DNA from: Pseudidiomarina salinarum
Lineage (GTDB): Bacteria; Pseudomonadota; Gammaproteobacteria; Enterobacterales; Alteromonadaceae
Assembly (NCBI RefSeq): GCF_000753715.1
Contig: NZ_JPER01000010.1
Location: forward strand, 1-39,439
Direction of reading: 5' to 3'
Length of the DNA stretch: 39,439 nucleotides
Shown: positions 19,367 to 28,372 of the stretch, piece by piece
Layout: each line of letters begins with the position of its first letter
How positions within the stretch are numbered: the first letter of the stretch is position 1
The notes under the pieces: generated by a model
Seen by the model: only the letters and a program-made list of their open reading frames with translations
Told to the model about the DNA's origin: nothing
The model's database searches: none
Translations under genes and position numbers: made by a program

Positions 19367-22300
19367 ATGAGTGATTCGACACCAAAAGGGCCTGATCTGC
19401 CGACCAATCCGCCAGCGCCGATCCCGCCGGAACAAAAAGGGCTTATCGCCTGGTGGGCAAATAATACGGTTGCCGCCAACCTGTTAATGCTATTAATCGT
19501 CTTTGCGGGTCTGTTCCAGGTAACCCAGGTACGCAAAGAGATGTTCCCTGAAGTGGAACTGAATATGATCAGTATTCAGGTGCCGTTCCCCGGTGCCGCG
19601 CCGCAGGAAGTAGAACAGGGCGTATTGATACTGATTGAAGACGCCATTGAAGATGTCGATGGCGTTGAGCGTATTGTGTCGACCGCCCGCGAAGGCGGTG
19701 GCTCGGTCTCGGTTGAAGTACAAAGTGATTATGATCCGCAAATCGTCATGGACGAAGTGAAGATGCTGGTCGATGCCATACCGAACTTTCCGCAACAAAT
19801 TGAAAGCCCGAACATATACCGGGCCCGGCCGCAGCGGCAGGTGATCTGGATCAGCGTCTATGGTGATCTCAGTGAAGTGGCGCAAAAAGAGCTGGCGAAA
19901 TCCATCCGTGATGACCTTAAAAAAGCCTCGGGTATTACCAAAGTTGATGTAGTTGGCGATCGCGATTACGAGATTTCAATTGAAATTTCAGAATCCGATC
20001 TGCAGCGCTACAACCTGACCTTCCAGCAGATTGTGAATGCGGTGAGGGGAACATCGATTGATGTGGCCGGTGGTTCCATTCGTACGCCCAACGGCGATAT
20101 TCTGCTGCGCGCCAGTAACCAGGCCTACGTTGGCGCTGAGTTCGATAAGATTGTGCTGATCAACCGCCCGGACGGTACGCGCCTGACCCTGGGTGATATC
20201 GCCCAGGTCAAAGATGGTTTTATTGAGCGTCGTCGCTTTACCCAGTTCGACGGCAAGTCAGCCACTTTTGTGCGGGTAAACTCCGTTGGCGATCAGAGCG
20301 ATCTGGCAGCGGCAGAAACTGTCCGTAATTATATTGAGCGCAAGCAAAAAGAGTTACCGCCGAATGTGAATGTAGCGCATTGGGGTGATTCGTCCTATTA
20401 CCTGCAGGATCGTCTCGATCTGATGCTCGGCAATATGGTCAGCGGGGGCTTGCTGGTATTCCTGATGTTATCGCTGTTCCTGCAGTTGCGGCTGGCATTC
20501 TGGGTGATGATCGGTATCCCGATTTGCTTCCTGGGTACCATTGCGATGATGCCGGTGATGGGTATCTCCATCAACATGATTTCGTTATTTGGTTTTATTC
20601 TGGTGCTGGGTATCGTGGTGGACGATGCCATAGTCATAGGCGAGAGCGCCTATTCGGAAATTGAGAAGAACGGCAAGTCGACGGCAAATGTGGTCATTGG
20701 TGCAAAGCGGGTGGCGATTCCTGCCACCTTCGGGGTGCTCACCACCATGGTGGCCTTTATTCCCATGCTGATGGTTGACGGCGGCATGGGAACCATCTGG
20801 CAGTCTATCGCGCTGGTGGTGATTCTGGCGCTGGCGTTCTCGCTGATTGAATCCAAGTTAATCCTGCCGGCCCATATAGCGAACATGAAGTTTTCGCGGG
20901 GCCGCGGCGAGAAGCTGAACGCCTTCCAACGCACCCGGAACAAAATATCGGACAGTCTGAAAGTTTTTGTGGTGCGGTATTACATGCCGTTCCTGAAAAA
21001 GTGCCTGCGTTATCGCTATACCACCCTGGCAACCTTTATCGCCATGTTCATTCTGATGATTGGCCTCATCAGTGGCGGTGTGGTGCGCTGGGTATTCTTT
21101 CCGGATATTCCCAGTGACTTCGTGCAGGCGCGGGTTGAGATGCAGCCTGGCTCGTCGGAAGAAGCAACTATCCAGGCGCTGCAGACCATCCATGACGCAC
21201 TGCTGGAAGTTGACGCAGAAATTGAGCAGGAAGAAGGCGATGGCGTGGTACGCCACACCAATATGTGGATGAGCAGTTCCGGTGGCGGCAGCCTGATGAC
21301 GGAGCTGAAAAAAGGTGAAGATCGGCAGATTGACGGCTTTGCCGTAGTGAACCGCTGGCGCGAGAACGTGCCTGAAATCGCCGGTGTCAAAAACCTGAAC
21401 TTCCAGGGCAGTATCGGCGGTGGTAGCGGCTTTGATGTTGAGTTTCAGCTGACCGGCGACGATCTGGATCAGCTCGCCGCTGCGTCCCGCGAGTTAAAGC
21501 AGGTGCTTGGTGGCTACGAAGGGGTCTTTGATATCGAAGATACCTTCGGTGAAGGGAACGATGAAATCGTACTTAAACTCAAGCCATTGGCTAATGCGCT
21601 GGGCATTACCTTGTCAGAACTCGCCACCCAGGTTCGTTACGCCTTCTATGGCGCTGAGGCCCAACGTATTCAGCGCGGTGATGAGGAAGTGCGGGTAATG
21701 GTTCGCTATCCGCTATCTGAGCGGCAGTCGGTTGGTAACCTTGAGGATATGAAACTACGCACGGAAGATGGCGGTATGGTGCCGTTCACCGAGCTGGCGG
21801 AGATCGAGTTCTCGCAAGGCTATAACACCATTACGCGGATTAACCGTGAGCGCTCAGTGAACGTACGGGCGCGGGTTAATAAAGACCAGGTTGAGCCGTT
21901 TGAAATTGTGCGCCAGGTGCAAGCCGGGCCATTGCAGGAAATTCTCGATAAATACCCTGCGGTTGGTTCGAAACTGGAAGGTGCTTCACAGGACGAAGCT
22001 GAAGCAACCAACTCGCTGGCTATTGGTTTCTTGCTCGCTTTATTTGCTATCTATGCGCTGATGGCGATACCGCTGAAATCGTATAGCCAGCCGCTCATCA
22101 TTATGTCGGTTATTCCGTTTGGTATGATCGGCGCCGTGATTGGCCACTGGATACTGGGTCTGCCCATCTCCATTCTGAGTCTGTTCGGTATTATCGCGCT
22201 GGCCGGGGTGGTGGTGAATGACTCGCTGGTCATGGTGGATTATGTGAACCAGGCGCGCAGGGCCGGCACCGGCCTGCGTAAGGCAGTAGTTGACGCCGGT

Positions 22301-22597
22301 GCGGCTCGTTTCCGGGCAATCATACTCACCTCGCTGACGACTTTTTTTGGTCTGCTGCCGATAGTGCTCGAGAAGAGCCTGCAGGCGAAGATGGTTATCC
22401 CGATGGCGGTGTCACTGGCATTCGGTATTCTGTTTGCGACCGTCATTACCCTGCTGTTGATTCCGTGTCTGTACCTGGTACTGGATGACTTCACCCGCGG
22501 TACCCGTACCATGTTTTCCTGGTACGGGCTGGCGAAGCCACCGGAAGTGCTGGAATCAAGTGAGCCGAAAAGAGAAGATCAAAATTCGGTCACATAA
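19367..22597 (+). CDS. RND efflux transporter permease
   Basis: A 1076-residue inner-membrane RND permease. It has a first membrane helix (about 25-45), a large periplasmic loop, a helix cluster, a second loop and a final helix cluster, giving the expected twelve membrane segments. The proton-relay aspartates are D419 and D420 in GIVVDDAIVIGE. The N-terminal periplasmic segment QVPFPGAAPQEVEQGV is typical of the HAE1/AcrB-like branch. The substrate cannot be told. AGGAG precedes the start and the adaptor gene is 15 bases upstream, so they form an operon. Confidence 0.93.
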   Translation: MSDSTPKGPDLPTNPPAPIPPEQKGLIAWWANNTVAANLLMLLIVFAGLFQVTQVRKEMFPEVELNMISIQVPFPGAAPQEVEQGVLILIEDAIEDVDGVERIVSTAREGGGSVSVEVQSDYDPQIVMDEVKMLVDAIPNFPQQIESPNIYRARPQRQVIWISVYGDLSEVAQKELAKSIRDDLKKASGITKVDVVGDRDYEISIEISESDLQRYNLTFQQIVNAVRGTSIDVAGGSIRTPNGDILLRASNQAYVGAEFDKIVLINRPDGTRLTLGDIAQVKDGFIERRRFTQFDGKSATFVRVNSVGDQSDLAAAETVRNYIERKQKELPPNVNVAHWGDSSYYLQDRLDLMLGNMVSGGLLVFLMLSLFLQLRLAFWVMIGIPICFLGTIAMMPVMGISINMISLFGFILVLGIVVDDAIVIGESAYSEIEKNGKSTANVVIGAKRVAIPATFGVLTTMVAFIPMLMVDGGMGTIWQSIALVVILALAFSLIESKLILPAHIANMKFSRGRGEKLNAFQRTRNKISDSLKVFVVRYYMPFLKKCLRYRYTTLATFIAMFILMIGLISGGVVRWVFFPDIPSDFVQARVEMQPGSSEEATIQALQTIHDALLEVDAEIEQEEGDGVVRHTNMWMSSSGGGSLMTELKKGEDRQIDGFAVVNRWRENVPEIAGVKNLNFQGSIGGGSGFDVEFQLTGDDLDQLAAASRELKQVLGGYEGVFDIEDTFGEGNDEIVLKLKPLANALGITLSELATQVRYAFYGAEAQRIQRGDEEVRVMVRYPLSERQSVGNLEDMKLRTEDGGMVPFTELAEIEFSQGYNTITRINRERSVNVRARVNKDQVEPFEIVRQVQAGPLQEILDKYPAVGSKLEGASQDEAEATNSLAIGFLLALFAIYALMAIPLKSYSQPLIIMSVIPFGMIGAVIGHWILGLPISILSLFGIIALAGVVVNDSLVMVDYVNQARRAGTGLRKAVVDAGAARFRAIILTSLTTFFGLLPIVLEKSLQAKMVIPMAVSLAFGILFATVITLLLIPCLYLVLDDFTRGTRTMFSWYGLAKPPEVLESSEPKREDQNSVT

Positions 22598-22629
22598 TGG
22601 TAAACTACTGACCTTAAACTGATATACCC

Positions 22630-22651
22630 GGCAGCGACAGGCGTCGCTGCC
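22630..22651 (+). repeat. Perfect 9-bp hairpin between RND permease and DUF599 gene
   Basis: GGCAGCGAC (22630-22638) and GTCGCTGCC (22643-22651) form a GC-rich stem with an AGGC loop. No T-run follows, so it is not a standard terminator. It could block 3' exonucleases, or mark an RNA-processing site in the gap. Confidence 0.6.
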
Positions 22652-22675
22652 ACTTCAGCTGAGGAAGGTAGCATC

Positions 22676-23407
22676 ATGAATATGGCCCTGAACGATCTTA
22701 TTGCCCTGACGTTCTATCTGGTGGTCTGGATTGGCTATACTCAGTTCGCCCGTCTCAGAGCCCGCAGTACGCATAGTCTGTCCAATATTCTGCGGCAGTT
22801 GCGGGTGGACTGGATGACCACGCTATCGCGCAAAGAGCATCAGATTGCCGACGCTGCGCTGCTTGGTAACGTCGAGCGAACGGTTACATTTTTTGCCTCA
22901 TCCACGGTGCTGGTGCTGGCCGGTGTGCTGACGGTATTATCAGCTGCTGATAACATGGTCACAGTGTTGCATTCACTGCCTTTTACTGCCGATACCTCTC
23001 CTGAAAAAGTACAATTTAAGCTGGCTGGCCTGGCGCTCATTTTCGTGTTCGCATTCTTTAAGTTTACCTGGGCCATCCGTCAGTTTGGTTTCGTCTCGGT
23101 GCTGGTTGGGGTGGCGCCGCAATATCGCAGTACTGAATTTACCGACGAGCAGCGCGATGTGTTTGCGCGGCAGGCGGCCAAGGTGTTTGATCAGGCCGGA
23201 CATGAATACAATAACGGGCTGCGTGCCTACTACTTTGCTCTCGCATTTATGTGCTGGTTCCTGCATCCGATAGCCTTTATGGTGGCGACCACCATAGTGC
23301 TGGGGGTGTTGTACCGGCGCGAATTCCGCTCGACCGTATTACGCGCCTTGCTGGCGACCAAAGGTCTGGAGCCGGGCCCAATAAAAAAAGAAGGAGCCGC
23401 TGAGTGA
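22676..23407 (+). CDS. DUF599 membrane protein
   Basis: A 243-residue membrane protein with about four hydrophobic segments (near residues 8-25, 72-95, 115-140 and 188-220). It matches the DUF599 family pattern, including RVDWMTTLSRKEHQIADAAL and the segment FKFTWAIRQFGFVSVLVG. The function of the family is not known. GGAAGG upstream supports ATG 22676; a second ATG follows two codons later. Its stop overlaps the astE start in GTGA, so the two are translationally coupled. Confidence 0.85.
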   Translation: MNMALNDLIALTFYLVVWIGYTQFARLRARSTHSLSNILRQLRVDWMTTLSRKEHQIADAALLGNVERTVTFFASSTVLVLAGVLTVLSAADNMVTVLHSLPFTADTSPEKVQFKLAGLALIFVFAFFKFTWAIRQFGFVSVLVGVAPQYRSTEFTDEQRDVFARQAAKVFDQAGHEYNNGLRAYYFALAFMCWFLHPIAFMVATTIVLGVLYRREFRSTVLRALLATKGLEPGPIKKEGAAE

Positions 23408-24444
23408 CGTTTGACGATTTTGATGTTCTCGACTGGACCACGCAAAAGGTGGGTGCGCCCGCGTCCTGGCCTGAGCCGGGCGACAGCGGCGAACTGGACG
23501 ATGGCACCCGGGTTGAGTTCTGGGATTACGGTGTATTTGCGCTGACTCCCGCGCAGCCGGGCAGCAAAGATGTGATCCTGTCCTGCGCCATTCATGGTAA
23601 TGAAACCGCACCGATTGAGATGGTGCGTGACATGCTGCACGATATTTTCAGCGGCAAGCTGCAGTTACGTCAGCGTACCTTGTTTCTGATCGGCAACCCC
23701 CAGGCCATCATGATTGGCAAACGCTTTGTCGACTACAATATGAACCGGCTGTTCAGTGGCGCCCATAAAAGCGGTGATACGCCTGAGCACAAGCGCGCGG
23801 CGGACATCGAAAGCTATGTGACTAAGTTTTATAATGAAGCGCCGGCGGATGGTAAGCGGCAGCGGCTGCACTATGACCTGCACACGGCTATCCGTGATTC
23901 AGCATACGAAAAATTTGCGGTCTATCCGTTCACCCATGGTGGGCCTTACAAAAAAGAACAGCTGACGTTTTTAGCTGAGTGCGGTGTTACCACCATCTTA
24001 TTAAATCAGGCACCGACTACGACCTTCTCTTACTACAGCGTCAGAAGCCACGGCGCCGATGCTTTCACGGTAGAGCTTGGTAAAGTGCGGCCCTTTGGTG
24101 AGAACGATATGAGCCGTTTTGCCGATGCCGATCGCATGTTCCGTAAGCTGATTAGCCAGGATCAACTGGATTTACCAGCGTTTGACGCTACCCGGCACAC
24201 TATTTTTGACGTGTACCGAACAATTAATCGCACACAGCAAGGCTTCCGACTAAACTTTCCGGGTGATGTGGCCAACTTTACCGAGTTTGAACAAGGTTAC
24301 CTGCTGGCAGTTGATGAGAGCGTGGAGTATCACGTTGAGCAACCCGGCGAGCGCATCATCTTCCCGAACGCGGATGTTGCCATCGGCCAGCGGGCATTAC
24401 TGACGGTGGTGGAGCTGCCGTTAGATCAGCTGGAACTGGTCTGA
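23404..24444 (+). CDS. astE: Succinylglutamate desuccinylase, AstE
   Basis: A 346-residue zinc carboxypeptidase-like enzyme similar to E. coli AstE (322 residues), the last step of the arginine succinyltransferase pathway, giving glutamate and succinate. The zinc ligands are H64 and E67 in HGNETAP and H160 in DLHTAIR; the probable catalytic glutamate is E224 in FTVELGKVR. The start is a GTG at 23404 overlapping the upstream TGA. None of astA, astB, astC or astD is in the window, so the remaining pathway genes are elsewhere or absent. Another succinyl or acyl amino acid substrate is possible. Confidence 0.9.
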   Translation: MTFDDFDVLDWTTQKVGAPASWPEPGDSGELDDGTRVEFWDYGVFALTPAQPGSKDVILSCAIHGNETAPIEMVRDMLHDIFSGKLQLRQRTLFLIGNPQAIMIGKRFVDYNMNRLFSGAHKSGDTPEHKRAADIESYVTKFYNEAPADGKRQRLHYDLHTAIRDSAYEKFAVYPFTHGGPYKKEQLTFLAECGVTTILLNQAPTTTFSYYSVRSHGADAFTVELGKVRPFGENDMSRFADADRMFRKLISQDQLDLPAFDATRHTIFDVYRTINRTQQGFRLNFPGDVANFTEFEQGYLLAVDESVEYHVEQPGERIIFPNADVAIGQRALLTVVELPLDQLELV

Positions 24445-24492
24445 CTTAGCGGCCTGAAGCAATTTTTAAGGCGTTGCTCATTTGCATGTCGG

Positions 24493-24523
24493 TTGACGTA
24501 AAGGTAAAGTGAGCGCAATTTTA
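24493..24523 (+). promoter_or_regulatory. Promoter and imperfect inverted repeat before the bkd operon
   Basis: TTGACG (24493-24498) is a strong -35-like box; the -10 is an AT-rich CAATTTTA stretch at 24516-24523. Overlapping the -35 is a 7-2-7 imperfect inverted repeat, TTGACGT-AA-AGGTAAA (24493-24508), with 5 of 7 paired positions. It resembles the MerR-family LiuR operator type as I recall it, but this was not checked against a matrix. Confidence 0.4.
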
Positions 24524-24539
24524 CAACCCAAAATTCCCA

Positions 24540-25763
24540 ATGAACTCCGAGAACGAGAAAGCTATGGCGAAGGATAAACAACACCAGCTCGAGATCGTGA
24601 CGCAACCATCGTTTTTAGATGCCAGCGCACTGAAGATCCCGATGCTGCAGATCCTCAAAGAGGACGGCACGGTTCATAAAGGCGCAGACGCACCTGAAAT
24701 GGACAAAGATTTAGCACTGAAGATTTTCGACACCATGCAGTTTATCCGCATTCTGGATGAGCGCATGATTGCTGCCCAGCGGCAGGGACGGATCAGCTTT
24801 TATCTGTCGTCTCTGGGTGAAGAAGCAGCCAGTATAGGTTCTGCCGCGGCGCTGGATGACGGCGACATGATCATGGGCCAGTACCGTGAGCAGGGCGCCT
24901 TAGCCTATCGCGGTTTCACCGTTGAGCAGTTTATGGATCAGTTGTTCTCAAACGAACGCGATCTGGGTAAAGGCCGCCAGATGCCCGTGCATTATGGCTG
25001 TGCCGACCTGAATTTTATGACCATAGCGTCACCGCTGGCCACGCAGATTCCGCAGGCTACCGGTTACGCCTATGGCCAGAAGATGGATAAAACCGGTACC
25101 TGTACCATTTGTTACTTTGGTGAAGGCGCCGCTTCAGAAGGCGACTTCCATGCCGCGCTGAACATGGCAGCGGTTTACAAAGTGCCGGTTATTTTCTTCT
25201 GCCGGAACAATGGCTACGCCATCTCTACGCCGTCGCAGGGCGAGCAGTATGCCGGTGATGGCATCGCGCCACGCGGTATCGGCTATGGCATGAAGACAAT
25301 CCGGGTTGACGGTAACGATGTGCTCGCGGTTTATAAAGCAACGCAACTGGCCCGGAAACTGGCCGTGGAAGAGAACGAGCCGGTGCTGATTGAAGGCATG
25401 TCCTACCGTATGGCTGGTCACTCGACGTCTGATGACCCGACTGGCTACCGTACCCGCGAAGAAGAAGCCGCCTGGCGTGCCAAAGATCCGGTTGCCCGCT
25501 TCCAGACCTGGCTAATCAAGAAGAAATGGTTAACCGAGAAAGACGCAGACGAAATTTTTGCCGAGAAGAAAGCGGCGGTGCTGGCAGCACTGAAAGAAGC
25601 TGAAAAATACCCGGCTCCGCATATCGATGAACTTATTACTGACGTTTACGATACCCCGCCTCAGCAGTTGCAGAAGCAACTGAAAGAGCTGAAAGAACAC
25701 ATCCGCAAATATCCGGATGCGTATCCAAAAACCGCATCGCGGCTGGAAGGGGGTAACGACTAA
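24540..25763 (+). CDS. bkdA1: Branched-chain 2-oxoacid dehydrogenase E1 alpha subunit
   Basis: A 407-residue E1 alpha subunit. With E1 beta it decarboxylates branched-chain 2-oxoacids from Val, Leu and Ile using thiamine diphosphate, and passes the acyl group to E2. The thiamine diphosphate motif runs from GEG (194-196) to NN (223-224), and the phosphorylation-loop-like segment YRMAGHSTSDDPTGYRT is that of the branched-chain rather than the pyruvate enzyme. The exact start is open: ATG 24540 and ATG 24564 both lack a strong ribosome-binding site. Its TAA overlaps the next ATG in TAATG. Confidence 0.93.
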   Translation: MNSENEKAMAKDKQHQLEIVTQPSFLDASALKIPMLQILKEDGTVHKGADAPEMDKDLALKIFDTMQFIRILDERMIAAQRQGRISFYLSSLGEEAASIGSAAALDDGDMIMGQYREQGALAYRGFTVEQFMDQLFSNERDLGKGRQMPVHYGCADLNFMTIASPLATQIPQATGYAYGQKMDKTGTCTICYFGEGAASEGDFHAALNMAAVYKVPVIFFCRNNGYAISTPSQGEQYAGDGIAPRGIGYGMKTIRVDGNDVLAVYKATQLARKLAVEENEPVLIEGMSYRMAGHSTSDDPTGYRTREEEAAWRAKDPVARFQTWLIKKKWLTEKDADEIFAEKKAAVLAALKEAEKYPAPHIDELITDVYDTPPQQLQKQLKELKEHIRKYPDAYPKTASRLEGGND

Positions 25764-26740
25764 TGGCAAAGATGAATTTACTACAGGCCATCAATAATGC
25801 GCTCGATATCGCAATGGCCAAACACGACAACGTGTACAGTTTTGGTGAAGATACCGGCGCTTTCGGCGGCGTATTCCGTGCCACTTCCGGTTTAACCGAG
25901 AAGTATGGCCGGCATCGTAACTTTAATACCCCGCTGGTTGAGCAGGGCATCCTTGGTTTTGCTAATGGCCTGGCCTCACAGGGCAGCTACGCCGTGGCAG
26001 AGATCCAGTTTGGCGACTATATTTTCCCGGCCTTTGACCAGATCGTGAATGAGTCGGCGAAGTTCCGCTACCGCTCAGGGAACGAATTCAACGTTGGCGG
26101 CCTGACCATACGTACGCCGTACGGCGGCGGTATCGCTGGCGGACACTATCATTCGCAGTCACCGGAAGCCTATTTTGCCCATACGCCGGGCCTTAAGATT
26201 GTTATGCCGCGGAATCCGCACATGGCAAAAGGCCTGTTGCTGAGCGCGATTTTTGATAAAAACCCGGTACTGTTCATGGAACCGAAGCGCCTGTACCGTG
26301 CCTCGACCGGCGAAGTGCCGGAAGAAGAGTACTACCTGGAGCTGGGTAAAGCTGACATCGTCAAAGAAGGCAAAGACATCACTGTACTGGCCTGGGGCGC
26401 GCAAGTTGAGATCGCTGAGAAAGCCGCTGAAAAAGCCGCTGAAGACGGCATCGACTGCGAAGTCATCGACCTGGTCAGCATCCTGCCATGGGATATCGAT
26501 ACCGTGGCTGAGTCGGTGATGAAAACCGGCCGCCTGGTGGTTACCCAGGAAGCACCCCTGACGAATGGTTTCGCCAGTGAAGTTGCGGCTTCGATTCAGG
26601 ATCGTTGCTTCTTATATCTGGAATCACCGATTGCCCGTGTCTGCGGCCTGGATACCCCGTATCCGCTGTGTCACGAAAAAGAGTACTTTGTTGATCATCT
26701 GAAAGTCTACGAAGCCATTAAAGCTTCGATGACCTATTAA
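25763..26740 (+). CDS. bkdA2: Branched-chain 2-oxoacid dehydrogenase E1 beta subunit
   Basis: A 325-residue E1 beta subunit, the partner of the preceding alpha subunit. The segments NVYSFGEDTGAFGGVFRATS, NTPLVEQGILGFANGLASQG and AEIQFGDYIFPAFDQIVNES match the transketolase-like pyrimidine-binding domain of branched-chain E1 beta. The C-terminal transketolase domain contains DIDTVAESVMKTGRLVVTQE. The ATG overlaps the previous TAA by one base, with GGAAGGGGG as a likely ribosome-binding site. The two E1 subunits form an alpha2beta2 complex. Confidence 0.95.
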   Translation: MAKMNLLQAINNALDIAMAKHDNVYSFGEDTGAFGGVFRATSGLTEKYGRHRNFNTPLVEQGILGFANGLASQGSYAVAEIQFGDYIFPAFDQIVNESAKFRYRSGNEFNVGGLTIRTPYGGGIAGGHYHSQSPEAYFAHTPGLKIVMPRNPHMAKGLLLSAIFDKNPVLFMEPKRLYRASTGEVPEEEYYLELGKADIVKEGKDITVLAWGAQVEIAEKAAEKAAEDGIDCEVIDLVSILPWDIDTVAESVMKTGRLVVTQEAPLTNGFASEVAASIQDRCFLYLESPIARVCGLDTPYPLCHEKEYFVDHLKVYEAIKASMTY

Positions 26741-26754
26741 GAGGGCCGTTACGC

Positions 26755-28347
26755 ATGAGTAAAGATTTTATTTTACCCGATATCGGCGAAGGCATCGTTG
26801 AGTGTGAAATCGTAGAATGGCTGGTAGAAGAAGGCGACACTGTCAAAGAAGATCAGCCAGTGGTTGACGTGATGACCGACAAAGCCCTGGTACAGATCCC
26901 GGCCAAAGAAGATGGCGTGGTGACTAAGCTGTATTATAAGCAGGGTGATATTGCCAAGGTGCACGAGCCGCTGTTCGCCGTTGAGCCCGCCGATGGCGAT
27001 GACTCTGGCGTAACTGAAGCCAGGCCGGAAACCAAAGCCCCGGCCCCCTCGTCACCCGCTGAAGAGAAAAATAGCCAGCCGACGGCTGCAACGGGTTCGT
27101 CAGTCACGGATTTCATTCTGCCGGATATCGGCGAAGGTATCGTTGAATGCGAAATCGTTGAATGGCAGGTGCAGGAAGGCGACGTGGTCGAAGAAGATCA
27201 GCCGGTGGTTGATGTTATGACTGACAAAGCCCTGGTGCAGATCCCCGCCAAAGAAAGCGGCGTCGTTGAGAAACTGTATTACCAGAAGGGCGATACCGCC
27301 AAAGTTCATGAACCGCTGTTCGCTATCCGCACTGAAGGCGGAGAAGACAAAGGCGCAGCAGACACCAGCAAGCAGGTCAAAGCGCCGTCTACCGCGGCCC
27401 AGCCTGCGCAAACGGTGGCCGAGCCGGTACGCCAGGGCAAGGCGATTGCCAGCCCGGCAGTCCGTCGCCGCGCCCGTGAGCTGGATATTGATATCAGCCA
27501 GGTGCAGGGCTCAGGCGCGAAAGGTCGCGTGATGAAAGAAGACGTGCAGAAATTCGCTGACGGCGGCGCGCAACAGGCTCCGGCCGGTAAGGCAGACACT
27601 GCAGCCCAGACCCGTGGCGAAGCCAAAGGCTTTGTGGCAGGTGGTAAGCGCACCGAAGCGATTCGCGGCGTGAAAGCAGCGATGGCGAAGGCGATGATGA
27701 AGTCCGTCAGCACCATCCCGCACTTTACCTACGCCGATGAGTTTGATCTGACGGCAGTTATCGCACTGCAGAAGCAACTAAAAGAGCGCTTTAAAGACGA
27801 AGGCGTGCGCATCACCATGATGCCGTTCTTTATCAAGGCGCTGTCACTGGCGATCAAAGAATTCCCGATCATGAACGCCCAGGTGAATGATGACTGCACT
27901 GAGCTGACTTACTTTGATGATCACAATATCGGTATGGCCGTGGATACCAAAATCGGCTTGCTGGTACCGAACATCAAGCAGGTACAGAACAAGAGCATCA
28001 TTGATATTGCCAATGAAGTAACGCGCCTGACCAATGCGGCACGTGAAGGCCGGGTAGCCCAGGACGACATGAAAGGCGGCACCATCAGCATTTCAAACAT
28101 TGGTGTGATTGGTGGCACTGTCGCAACGCCTATTATCAATAAGCCGGAAGCGGCTATTGTGGCGCTGGGTAAGGTGCAGGAACTACCGCGTTTTGATGCG
28201 AACGGCAACGTGGTTGCCCGCAAGATCATGACGGCCAGCTGGTCTGGCGATCATCGTATTATTGATGGCGGCACTATTGCCCGCTTTAATAAGCGCTGGC
28301 AGGAGTTTCTTGAAGATCCAACGTCAATGCTGGTCCACATGGTGTAA
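26755..28347 (+). CDS. bkdB: Branched-chain 2-oxoacid dehydrogenase E2 with two lipoyl domains
   Basis: A 530-residue E2 core that transfers the branched acyl group to CoA. There are two lipoyl domains, about residues 4-78 and 119-193, with lipoyl lysines K43 and K158 in MTDKALVQIP. The two are about 84% identical over 75 positions (63 matches, counted by eye). They are joined by an Ala/Pro/Glu-rich linker. A peripheral subunit-binding domain lies at about 229-265 (KAIASPAVRRRARELDIDI). The catalytic domain ends with DHRIIDGG (H500, D504). No E3 (lipoamide dehydrogenase) gene follows, so E3 is probably shared with other complexes. The gene ends in a terminator whose 5' arm contains the stop codon. 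Confidence 0.95.
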   Translation: MSKDFILPDIGEGIVECEIVEWLVEEGDTVKEDQPVVDVMTDKALVQIPAKEDGVVTKLYYKQGDIAKVHEPLFAVEPADGDDSGVTEARPETKAPAPSSPAEEKNSQPTAATGSSVTDFILPDIGEGIVECEIVEWQVQEGDVVEEDQPVVDVMTDKALVQIPAKESGVVEKLYYQKGDTAKVHEPLFAIRTEGGEDKGAADTSKQVKAPSTAAQPAQTVAEPVRQGKAIASPAVRRRARELDIDISQVQGSGAKGRVMKEDVQKFADGGAQQAPAGKADTAAQTRGEAKGFVAGGKRTEAIRGVKAAMAKAMMKSVSTIPHFTYADEFDLTAVIALQKQLKERFKDEGVRITMMPFFIKALSLAIKEFPIMNAQVNDDCTELTYFDDHNIGMAVDTKIGLLVPNIKQVQNKSIIDIANEVTRLTNAAREGRVAQDDMKGGTISISNIGVIGGTVATPIINKPEAAIVALGKVQELPRFDANGNVVARKIMTASWSGDHRIIDGGTIARFNKRWQEFLEDPTSMLVHMV

Positions 28348-28372
28348 TCCGCCTCGCGCGGATTACCTTTTT
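28344..28372 (+). terminator. Terminator of the bkd operon, overlapping both convergent stop codons
   Basis: GTAATCCGC (28344-28352) and GCGGATTAC (28358-28366) form a perfect 9-bp stem, followed by C and five T (28368-28372). The E2 stop TAA (28345-28347) is in the 5' arm and the stop of the convergent dehydrogenase (28363-28365 on the minus strand) in the 3' arm. The T-run is on the plus strand only. Confidence 0.9.
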
